Shown here in pieces: positions 48,725 to 55,580 of a stretch of DNA of 64,000 nucleotides. Made by a program: the position numbers and the translations under genes. This stretch comes from Staphylococcus delphini. Lineage in GTDB: Bacteria > Bacillota > Bacilli > Staphylococcales > Staphylococcaceae. The first letter of the stretch is position 1, and every line of letters begins with the position of its first letter. Where the stretch lies: assembly GCF_900636325.1 (NCBI RefSeq), contig NZ_LR134263.1, forward strand, positions 1,240,001 through 1,304,000. The letters are read 5' to 3'. The notes below the pieces were generated by a model. That model ran no database searches. It was given only the letters and a program-made list of their open reading frames with translations, and was not told the DNA's origin.

Positions 48725-48844
48725 TTTGGTGAAGTTATCGGTAGAGCACTTATTGACGGTGAATTTATAGAAACGAAATGGGGGACGGTGCACGACTCAA
48801 AAACTGGTACCCATATTGTACCGTATGAAAAGGAGGATAAGTAA
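48725..48844 (+). pseudogene. In-frame toxin-tip remnant B
   Basis: A 39-codon open stump from FGEVIGRALIDGEFIETKWG to YEKEDK-stop, almost the same as the end of the MuF-toxin protein. It has no start of its own. Its stop overlaps the next immunity start (TAATG), and its last codons contain the AAGGAGG ribosome binding site of that gene. Confidence 0.8.
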
Positions 48845-49041
48845 TGAAACTGTGGACTTATGTAGATAAAAACGTACGTGTAATATTAAAAAATGGTAAG
48901 GAATTCAGTGGACGTGTGTCAGGCTATGATGATGAAGTAGCTAATGACAACGGAGAAGACTGCATATATTTAGATGTTGGTATGGAATTATTGTATGAAT
49001 TTAGAGAAAGCGAAATAAAATCGATTGAAATTATAGATTAA
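48844..49041 (+). CDS. LSm-like putative immunity protein, copy 3
   Basis: A 65-aa paralogue (MKLWTYVDKNVRVILKNGKE... ending ESEIKSIEIID). It is coupled to the toxin-tip stump before it. The distance to copies 2 and 4 is 334 and 336 bp, so a tandem unit of stump plus immunity gene has been duplicated. It is diverged from its neighbours in the N-terminal half, as expected if copies differ in toxin specificity. Confidence 0.72.
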   Translation: MKLWTYVDKNVRVILKNGKEFSGRVSGYDDEVANDNGEDCIYLDVGMELLYEFRESEIKSIEIID

Positions 49042-49061
49042 GCAAGTGAAAGTCACCGTTT

Positions 49062-49180
49062 TTTGGTGAAGTTATCGGTAGAGCACTTATTGACGGTGAA
49101 TTTATAGAAACGAAATTTGGACGGTACACTCTTCAAAAACTGGAACGCATATTGTACCGTATGAAAAGGAGGATAAGTAA
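49062..49180 (+). pseudogene. Frameshifted toxin-tip remnant C
   Basis: Nearly identical to remnant B, including about 20 bases of shared leader before it, but one base shorter after FIETK, which breaks the frame. It still supplies AAGGAGG before the next gene. Confidence 0.78.
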
Positions 49181-49377
49181 TGAAACTATGGACTTATTTA
49201 GGGAAAAATGTACGGATAGAATTGGCTACTGGCGAAAAACTCATAGGAAAAGTCGATGACTATGATGATGCAATCGATAGTGATAGAGGAGAAGATTTTA
49301 TATATTTAGAAGTTGGTATGGAAATATTGTTTGGTTTTTATGAAAGTGAAATAAAATCGATTGAAGTTTTAGATTAA
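49180..49377 (+). CDS. LSm-like putative immunity protein, copy 4
   Basis: A 65-aa paralogue (MKLWTYLGKNVRIELATGEK...). Its second half (SDRGEDFIYLEVG and FGFYESEIKSIEVLD) is almost identical to copy 5 at 51635, while the first half is not. The pattern suggests recombination between the two loci. It is followed immediately by the first 170-bp repeat. Confidence 0.72.
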   Translation: MKLWTYLGKNVRIELATGEKLIGKVDDYDDAIDSDRGEDFIYLEVGMEILFGFYESEIKSIEVLD

Positions 49378-49550
49378 GCACCTGATGAAACAGCAATTCA
49401 TTCATCTAGGTGCTCTTTTTATACCCATTTTTAAGCGACTGTGCTGCAGTGGCTTTTTTTTATTGCCCAAACCGTGCTTATGGCGTTAAAAGATACAAGT
49501 GTAGTCCACACCATGCAATGACATAAAACTTGGAGCGTAGATTTAAATAA
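49378..49550 (+). repeat. 170-bp cassette-flanking repeat R1
   Basis: It begins with the hairpin GCACCTGATGAA/TTCATCTAGGTGC and TTTTT (a terminator). A second hairpin (GACTG/CAGT followed by T-run), CCCAAACCGTGCTTATGGCG and a segment ending ATAAAACTTG follow. It lies just after immunity copy 4 and just before a scaffold-gene start. Confidence 0.88.
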
Positions 49551-49560
49551 GGTACGAAAT

Positions 49561-49701
49561 ATGAAAGAACAATGGTTAAAGTTAAGATTACAGTTTTTCA
49601 ATGATGCGGGTACTGAAGCAAATACGGAAACAGATAATACGGTAGAGCATAACGATACGACTGAGGAAACTAAAGATAGGGCATTTGGACTTAGATGTTG
49701 A
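49561..49701 (+). pseudogene. 5' fragment of a phage scaffold gene
   Basis: MKEQWLKLRLQFFNDAGTEA... is the same N-terminus as the scaffold gene at 53202. After about 40 codons it runs into portal sequence in another frame and stops. This marks a recombination joint at about 49679. Confidence 0.8.
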
Positions 49702-50302
49702 AGAGGCAAAGAAGATGCGGAAGTCCCGTATTATTTTAGCTAAAACAAAACCTGACGCATCTGGCCGGATTGGGAATGCGAATGTGCATTATATTTATAA
49801 GCAGTATGATGTTGCAGGCGTTGAAGCCTATAAGAAACGTATTCAAAAAGATATTCATAAGTTTACGAATACGCCGGATTTGTCGGATGAACATTTCGGA
49901 GGTGTGCAGTCTGGGGAAGCAATGAAATATAAGTTGTTCGGACTTGAACAGTTACGTGTGACGATTGAACGGCAGTTGACGAAAGGTTTTAAACGTCGGT
50001 TTGCGATTATTCAAAGTGTGCGGAATCACTTGAATGACAATATTGATTTTACGGATATGCGCATTGAGTTTAAGCCTAACATCCCGCAATCGTTAGCAGA
50101 ATACGCTGACATCTTTATTAAGCTTGGCGGTCGCGTGAGTCAAGAAACGTTATTGTCTTGGCTGCCGAATATTGAAAATCCTAAAGAAGAGCTTGAAAAA
50201 GTGAAAGCGGAGGAAAAAGAGGCTTCAGAAAATCAAGACTACCATGATGCGATACCTGTACAACAAGAGAAAGAAGACATGAACGATGTAGAGCTTGAAT
50301 GA
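49685..50302 (+). pseudogene. C-terminal fragment of a phage portal protein
   Basis: About 205 aa matching the C-terminal half of SPP1-type (Gp6-like) portal proteins: VHYIYKQYDVAGVEAYKKRI, DEHFGGVQSGEAMKYKLFG and a charged tail. The N-terminal half is missing because it is fused to a scaffold start. The TTG at 49685 is only where the open frame begins. Its end overlaps the MuF gene by eight bases, the normal phage arrangement. Confidence 0.8.
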
Positions 50303-51635
50303 TTATTGGTTAGAACGCGCGAAAATGTTCATCCAGTCTGAAACATTAGAAGATGCTGCAAAGGTGGCTGAAATTGAGCGCATTGTGGCGATGATGATTG
50401 CGGATATATACAAAAACTTATTAGCGTATTATGGCAAGCTTGCGACAGCTGAAGGGATTGACTGGCGAGAAGCGAAAAAGATTGTCGATGCGTTTGATGT
50501 TGAAGTGTTTCAAATGCAAGCGAAAGCGTATGTTGAAAATAAAGATTTTAGCGAAAAAGCGAATGAGGAACTGAAGCGTTATAACACGACGATGTATGTC
50601 AATCGTGAGAAGTTGTTAAAGCAAGAACTTGGTTTGATTGTGACGAAAGCTTATGCTGAACAAGAGAAAGTGGTGAATCATCACTTACAAGATAGCGTGA
50701 CGCGTACACTGAGACATCAAGCGGGGATATTAGGTGCGGATGTGCATGTGAAGCAGTCAGATGTTGAAGCGATTGTGTATTCTAACTTTGGTAAGCTGAA
50801 TTGGTCTGAGCGACTTTGGAACAATCAAGATGAACTGAGAAAAGATGTTGAGCGGATGGCCAGTCATGTGATGTTACGTGGCCGACATCCGTATGAGTTT
50901 GTGCCAGAGATACGTAAGAAACAACAACAGACAGTCGCTAATACGAAACGATTGTTGATTACCGAAGCGGCACGTGTGCAAACGGAAGCGCAGAAAATGC
51001 ACTATTTAGAGACGATGGGCGACGATGCCGAATATGAGTTCGTGGCGAAACGTGATGAAAAGACATCTAAAATCTGTCGTCACTACGATAAGAAAGTGTT
51101 TAAAGTGAAAGACATAATGCCTGGTGTCAATGCTCCGCCGATGCATCCTCATTGTCGAAGCACGACAGTACCTTATGTAGGCAACTGGCGTGATAAGTTT
51201 TTCAAAGACAGACAAGGGAAGTACAAAGCCGAATATGAAGATGTTTTACAAAAATTAGCTAAAGAAGACATGACGGAAGCTCTTGAAAATGGTAAAATAA
51301 AAAAAGAATTAAACGTAGATAAACAGAACCGCCATCAGTTAGGCCATCCATTGTATGAAGCGTATAAGAAAAAGAATATACAAAAAGGGCTTCAAATACC
51401 AAGCGTTACGGTATTAGACAATGAGGAACTCAATTCAATGATACGTCAAAAATCAGGTAAAGGCTACTTGGTAGCTAATAATGCAGGTAAATGGTTAAAC
51501 AGAGAAATTATAAACTTTGGTAAAATTATTGGTAAAGCATACATTGACGGTGAATTTATAGAAACGAAATGTGGGAAAGTGCACTACTCAAAAACAGGCA
51601 CTCATGTTGTACCTTATGAAAAGGAGGATAAGTAA
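50295..51635 (+). CDS. MuF-type phage head protein with C-terminal Ntox50-like toxin domain
   Basis: A 446-aa fusion. Residues about 1-310 are a phage minor head (SPP1 gp7/MuF) domain, with the signature CRHYDKKVFKVKDI and NAPPMHPHCRSTTVPY near residues 255-294. Residues about 340-446 differ and match the polymorphic toxin type 50 (Ntox50, predicted RNase) pattern: DKQNRHQLGHPLYE and VHYSKTGTHVVPYE. MuF-toxin fusions of temperate phages are a known class; whether this one is active is untested. The start is a TTG overlapping the portal frame. Its stop overlaps the next immunity start. It appears complete although the surrounding phage is not. Confidence 0.78.
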   Translation: MNDYWLERAKMFIQSETLEDAAKVAEIERIVAMMIADIYKNLLAYYGKLATAEGIDWREAKKIVDAFDVEVFQMQAKAYVENKDFSEKANEELKRYNTTMYVNREKLLKQELGLIVTKAYAEQEKVVNHHLQDSVTRTLRHQAGILGADVHVKQSDVEAIVYSNFGKLNWSERLWNNQDELRKDVERMASHVMLRGRHPYEFVPEIRKKQQQTVANTKRLLITEAARVQTEAQKMHYLETMGDDAEYEFVAKRDEKTSKICRHYDKKVFKVKDIMPGVNAPPMHPHCRSTTVPYVGNWRDKFFKDRQGKYKAEYEDVLQKLAKEDMTEALENGKIKKELNVDKQNRHQLGHPLYEAYKKKNIQKGLQIPSVTVLDNEELNSMIRQKSGKGYLVANNAGKWLNREIINFGKIIGKAYIDGEFIETKCGKVHYSKTGTHVVPYEKEDK

Positions 51636-51832
51636 TGAAACTATGGACTTATGTGAGAAAAAAGGTAATGATAGAAACTATTGATGGACAGCAATTTACT
51701 GGTAAAGTTACAAGTTATGATGATGAGATCGATAGTGATAGAGGAGAAGATTTTATATATTTAGATGTCGGTATGACAGTATTGTTTGGTTTTTATGAAA
51801 GTGAAATAAAATCGATTGAAGTTTTAGATTAA
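51635..51832 (+). CDS. LSm-like putative immunity protein, copy 5 (cognate)
   Basis: A 65-aa paralogue directly after the intact toxin gene, sharing the TAATG overlap and an AAGGAGG inside the toxin's last codons. This tight coupling is the best evidence that the family is an immunity family for this toxin. The first half (VRKKVMIETIDGQQFTGKV) is distinct and the second half resembles copy 4. The Sm-like fold is inferred from strand pattern only. Confidence 0.75.
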   Translation: MKLWTYVRKKVMIETIDGQQFTGKVTSYDDEIDSDRGEDFIYLDVGMTVLFGFYESEIKSIEVLD

Positions 51833-52004
51833 GCACCGGATGAAACAGTAAATTATTCATCCAGGTGCTCTTTTTATATCCAAATTTAAGCGACTGTGCT
51901 GCAGTGGCTTTTTTTATTGCCCAAACCGTGCTTATGGCGTTAAAAGATGCAAGTGTAGTCCACACCATGCAATGACATAAAACTTGCAAGAGTAGATTTA
52001 AATA
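51833..52004 (+). repeat. 170-bp cassette-flanking repeat R2
   Basis: Almost identical to R3 (53027-53195) and close to R1, including both hairpins. It lies after immunity copy 5 and before a MuF fragment. Confidence 0.88.
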
Positions 52005-52034
52005 AATTGAGAAATAGGATGAATTAATAAAACA

Positions 52035-52757
52035 CTTTGGAACTGTCAAGATGAACTGAGAAAAGATGTTGAGCAGATGGCAAGTCACGCGATGCTACGT
52101 AGGCGCCATCCGTATGAGTTTGTGTCCAAGTTGGATGAAAAGACATCTAAAATCTGTCGTCACTACGATAAGAAAGTGTTTAAAGTGAAAGACATGATGC
52201 CTGGTGTCAATGCTCCGCCGATGCATCCTCATTGTCGAAGCACGACAGTACCTTATGTAGGCAACTGGCGTGACAAGTTTTTCAAAGATAGACAAGGGAA
52301 ATATCGATTGAAAGATGAAGACGCTCCCTCCATTATTAAAGAATCTGGTGCTAAATGGACTGATAAAAATGACCCATACGGTATTCAAAGACAAAGGCAT
52401 GCTGACGATTATTATGAAGAAATTCGGAATAGAAAAAAGGAAATAGAAATAAGGGAAGTGGCTAGAAACACAGGTTTCAGGGAATCAACAATAAAGCGTG
52501 TGTATGAACATATATTTATAAATAAGTATCATCTTAGAGAAGGTTACAAACAATTTGACCCAGATTTTGATATGGCGAATAGTTGGATGCGATTAAGGGA
52601 TGGTAAACATATCAAAAAGGCAGATTTAATTATGTTACATCATGAAGCACTTGAACATTATTTGATGAATAAGTATAATTATGGCTATAGAGAAGCACAT
52701 GCAATAACTGAGAAAAAATATAACTACGATAAAGAAATAAAAAAGTTAGAAAAGTAA
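52035..52757 (+). pseudogene. Truncated MuF gene with a different toxin-like C-terminus
   Basis: The start is lost; homology to the MuF gene resumes at LWNCQDELRKD (52035). It carries a 141-bp in-frame deletion against the intact copy and then matches the CRHYDKK...CRSTTVPY region. After about residue 80 of the open frame (ATG 52077) it turns into an unrelated domain with KWTDKNDPYGIQRQRHADDY and HHEALEHYLM (residues 188-197). The domain is not one I can name. By position and fusion it is probably a second toxin tip. Confidence 0.65.
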
Positions 52758-52779
52758 TAGAATAAGGAGGTAGTGAACA

Positions 52780-53025
52780 TTGTTAGATTTGATATTAGTG
52801 ATTAAGGACGAAAAAAGTGTAACCTATAATTACTACCCTAATGGCAGTGAAAAATCTGGTCGTGTCACAATTGGTATCAACGATTTAGAAATAATAAACC
52901 ATGAATTATCAGAATACGAAAAATTCTATGAAACTAGAAAGTATCTAGGTCATGCAATTCATAGAATTAAGGAAAATATCAAAATTAATGAGTTCCCTGA
53001 AACTGAACTTGTTGCATGGGGCTAA
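52780..53025 (+). CDS. Putative immunity protein for the second toxin tip
   Basis: An 81-aa protein with start TTG (52780), nine bases after a strong AAGGAGG. The sequence (LVIKDEKSVTYNYYPNGSEK, then a helical ELSEYEKFYETRKYLGHAIH) is unlike the LSm-like copies. It is not recognised. It is called immunity-like only because it sits directly after the second tip and before repeat R3, as copy 5 does before R2. Confidence 0.55.
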   Translation: MLDLILVIKDEKSVTYNYYPNGSEKSGRVTIGINDLEIINHELSEYEKFYETRKYLGHAIHRIKENIKINEFPETELVAWG

Positions 53026-53026
53026 A

Positions 53027-53195
53027 GCACCTGATGAAACAGTAAATTATTCATCCAGGTGCTCTTTTTATATCCAAATTTAAGCGACTGTGCTGCAGTG
53101 GCTTTTTTTATTGCCCAAACCGTGCTTATGGCGTTAAAAGATGCAAGTGTAGTCCACACCATGCAATGACATAAAACTTGCAAGAGTAGATTTAT
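53027..53195 (+). repeat. 170-bp cassette-flanking repeat R3
   Basis: The third copy, followed at once by the ribosome binding site (GAGGTG) and ATG of the scaffold gene. This is probably the ancestral position of the repeat, between the MuF gene and the scaffold. Confidence 0.88.
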
Positions 53196-53201
53196 AATGA
53201 G

Positions 53202-53795
53202 GTGCGAAATATGAAAGAACAATGGTTAAAGTTGAAGTTACAGTTTTTTAGTGATGCAGGTACAGATAGTGAAGCAGTAGCAGAACAAGCTGATGTGAGT
53301 GACGCTCAAGCTGAAGAGGTCGAAGATACCGAACAACTGACTGAAGCACAATTGAAGTTAGTGAATGATCGTGTGAATGCAGAGATGCAACGCCGTACGA
53401 AAGAGATGCGTCAGCAGATTCAAGACGAATTGACTGAGAAGCAAAAAGAAGCGGATAAACTTCGTAAGATGAATGCCGAACAAAAGCATCAGTATGAACT
53501 TGAGAAGACAGAAAAAGAGCGTGACGATTATAAGAAGCAACTTGAAACGTATAAGATGCGGCAAGAAGCGACGTCTATGCTCAATGATGCGGGTATGCAT
53601 GTCCCTGATGCATTACTGGATTTAGTCGTGAAAGAGACGGCTGAAGACACTAAGGCGACGGTCGATAGTTTTGTAGCGTTAGTGAATCAAGAAGTACAGC
53701 GTCAACTAGAAAGTAAAGCAACACAAAGCCATGTCGTTGGGAACCATGTGCGTACACCAGAAGTGGAAGAGGCTTGGAAAACATTTTTAAATTAA
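53202..53795 (+). CDS. Phage capsid scaffold protein (DUF4355-type)
   Basis: A 197-aa, highly charged, coiled-coil protein (LNDRVNAEMQ-like and QRRTKEMRQQIQDELTEKQK region, residues about 50-110) with a KLKLQFF motif at the N-terminus, typical of siphophage scaffolds encoded just before the major capsid. It appears intact. With the capsid gene broken it can have no productive role in head assembly from this locus. Confidence 0.8.
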   Translation: MRNMKEQWLKLKLQFFSDAGTDSEAVAEQADVSDAQAEEVEDTEQLTEAQLKLVNDRVNAEMQRRTKEMRQQIQDELTEKQKEADKLRKMNAEQKHQYELEKTEKERDDYKKQLETYKMRQEATSMLNDAGMHVPDALLDLVVKETAEDTKATVDSFVALVNQEVQRQLESKATQSHVVGNHVRTPEVEEAWKTFLN

Positions 53796-53812
53796 GAAAG
53801 GTTGAATGAAGT

Positions 53813-54052
53813 ATGAAAGAAAAACTGAAATTACGTTTACAATTTTTTGCTGATACGGCAACGGGCGGAACTGCGACACCTGCAGCTGCTAAAACAAAAG
53901 TAGCAATGGGCGAAACGAAGTTAAAGGAAAAGCATACCGGTATTGTTAAATCGGTGACTGATGCGAAGTCTTATGCGACACCTGCATTGATTACTGATGA
54001 TGCGATTTACATGGAGGGGCGTTTGCTTAGACAACTTATGATACATTTTTAA
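53813..54052 (+). pseudogene. N-terminal fragment of a phage major capsid protein
   Basis: 79 aa beginning MKEKLKLRLQFFADTA, with the L-x-LQFF N-terminus common in phage capsids, and stopping after EGRLLRQLMIHF. A major capsid protein would be about 300 aa. The cut lies at the rpsD terminator. Confidence 0.7.
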
Positions 54053-54090
54053 CCGCAAAAAAACACCAAGCATACGTATATACTTGGTGT
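54051..54090 (-). terminator. rpsD terminator
   Basis: ACACCAAG pairs with CTTGGTGT. On the minus strand it is followed by TTTTTTTGCGG. It marks the conserved chromosome at the right end of the prophage remnant. Confidence 0.88.
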
Positions 54091-54105
54091 CCGAAAAATG
54101 ACAGA

Positions 54106-54708
54106 TTAACGTGAGTAGTACTCAACGATTAATTGTTCATTGATTTCAGCTGGTAACTCGCTACGTTCTGGAAGGCGAACGAAAGTACCTGTTAAGTTAT
54201 CAGCATCGAAGTCTAAGTAATCAGGAACGAAATTGTTGATTTCAACTGATTCTTCGATGATTGCTAATTTACGTGATTTTTCACGAACAGTAACAACTTG
54301 ACCTGGTTTTAATGTGTATGATGGAATGTCAACACGTTTACCGTCAACTTCTACGTGACCGTGACCAACTAATTGACGTGCTTGACGACGTGTACGCGCT
54401 AAACCTAAAGCGTAAACAATTGCGTCTAAACGGCTAGCAAGTAGGATCATGAAGTTTTCACCATGAACACCACCTTGTTTACCAGCAGTTTGGAATGTGT
54501 TACGGAATTGACGTTCAGTCATACCATATAAGTAACGTAATTTTTGTTTTTCACGTAATTGTAATCCATACTCAGATAATTTTTTACGTTGAGTTGGACC
54601 GTGTTGTCCTGGTGCGTAAGGACGTTTGTCTAATTCTTTACCAGTACCTGATAATGAGATACCTAAACGACGAGATTTTTTCCAGCTTGAACCTCTGAAT
54701 CGAGCCAT
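54106..54708 (-). CDS. rpsD: 30S ribosomal protein S4
   Basis: A primary 16S rRNA-binding ribosomal protein of 200 aa. The N-terminus [20 protein letters not shown] and the S4 RNA-binding domain ([20 protein letters not shown], about residues 91-110) are typical. It lacks the zinc-finger cysteines of C+ S4 forms. AAAGGAGG precedes the ATG. The gene stands alone, as in other Firmicutes, where S4 controls its own leader. Confidence 0.98.
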   Translation of the reverse strand: MARFRGSSWKKSRRLGISLSGTGKELDKRPYAPGQHGPTQRKKLSEYGLQLREKQKLRYLYGMTERQFRNTFQTAGKQGGVHGENFMILLASRLDAIVYALGLARTRRQARQLVGHGHVEVDGKRVDIPSYTLKPGQVVTVREKSRKLAIIEESVEINNFVPDYLDFDADNLTGTFVRLPERSELPAEINEQLIVEYYSR

Positions 54709-54935
54709 AATGTGACTCCTCCTTTTTCTTTTTTGTTGTTATGAAAAAACAAAAAAGAGTGTTGAATGCTCAATAGGATATAATGTTTTATGTGTCCTCA
54801 CCTCATAGCTCCGGTTACACGACACGTCCGCTTTGGGAACATCATAGCGCCTATCAATATTCAACTGCTATTTTCGTTTATTCACACAAAGGATATTGTA
54901 TCATTTTATACGTAAAAGTCAAACATATTTTGAAT
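54709..54935 (-). promoter_or_regulatory. rpsD leader region (possible S4-binding RNA)
   Basis: 227 bases with no gene between rpsD and the upstream GAF-domain gene. They contain inverted repeats near the start (CTTTTTTGTT/AACAAAAAAG around 54728-54757). Firmicute rpsD leaders are known to bind S4; the pseudoknot itself I have not resolved here. Confidence 0.4.
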
Positions 54936-54942
54936 GAATGGC

Positions 54943-55398
54943 TTAAAGATGAGCTTCTAACACTTTTACAACCGCTTCTAAACCTGCTTCATCTGCTTCA
55001 GCAAAACGTGCACGGATAGGGGCATCGATATCTAATACACCAATTACTTCACCGTTTTTATGAATTGGAATAACGATTTCAGATTGGCTGTTCGCATCAC
55101 ATGCAATATGGCCAGGGAAAGCATGTACATCAGCGACACGTTGCGTTTGATTTTTTGCAACAGCTGTGCCACATACGCCTTTGCCAACTTCGATATGAAC
55201 ACAAGCCGGTTTACCTTGGAACGGTCCTAAAATTAATGCGCCATCTTTCATTAAATAAAAACCGACCCAATTAATTTGAGCTAAGTTTTCGTTTAATAAC
55301 GCAGAAGTATTACTTAAATTTGCGATTAAATCTGTTTCTCCATCTAACATCGCATCAAGTTGACGAGATAAGAGATGATAGTCTGTTGTTTCTGTCAT
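54943..55398 (-). CDS. GAF-domain free methionine-(R)-sulfoxide reductase
   Basis: A 151-aa single GAF domain of the fRMsr type, which reduces free methionine-R-sulfoxide. The three conserved cysteines are present in KPACVHIEVGKGVCGTA and AFPGHIACDANSQSE. It is divergent from ezrA. The closest named homologues are MsrC (E. coli) and YtsP (Bacillus, also beside ezrA-like neighbours). Confidence 0.88.
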   Translation of the reverse strand: MTETTDYHLLSRQLDAMLDGETDLIANLSNTSALLNENLAQINWVGFYLMKDGALILGPFQGKPACVHIEVGKGVCGTAVAKNQTQRVADVHAFPGHIACDANSQSEIVIPIHKNGEVIGVLDIDAPIRARFAEADEAGLEAVVKVLEAHL

Positions 55399-55580
55399 TC
55401 AATTCACTCACTTTCTTATCAATTTATCCCATATTATAAGCTATCTCTTGAATACGACGCAATTTTCTGAGATATTTTGATAGAACTGCAAAAAACTGCA
55501 ATTAATTTTAAGATTTTATTTTAATGCATCCTTAAATTACGTTATAATAGTTTTATGTATTTAGGAGGAGACGAGTGGAC

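Larger units (their letters stand above)
48050..54052 (+). mobile_element. Decayed prophage head module with toxin/immunity cassettes
   Basis: A foreign island between the OCD-family gene and rpsD. It keeps only part of a siphophage head operon: portal fragment, MuF head protein with a toxin tip, scaffold, and a capsid fragment. No integrase, terminase, tail or lysis genes are present. Tandem small immunity-like genes and three copies of a 170-bp repeat are interspersed. The right end stops directly at the native rpsD terminator; the left limit is set where recognisable toxin-tip remnants begin and is approximate. I found no convincing att repeat. Confidence 0.8.

Noticed and set aside
47786-54110. 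Attachment-site direct repeats flanking the prophage remnant
   Set aside because: I compared the sequence near both ends and saw no shared core beyond short A/T-rich matches. The ends appear to have been lost by deletion.
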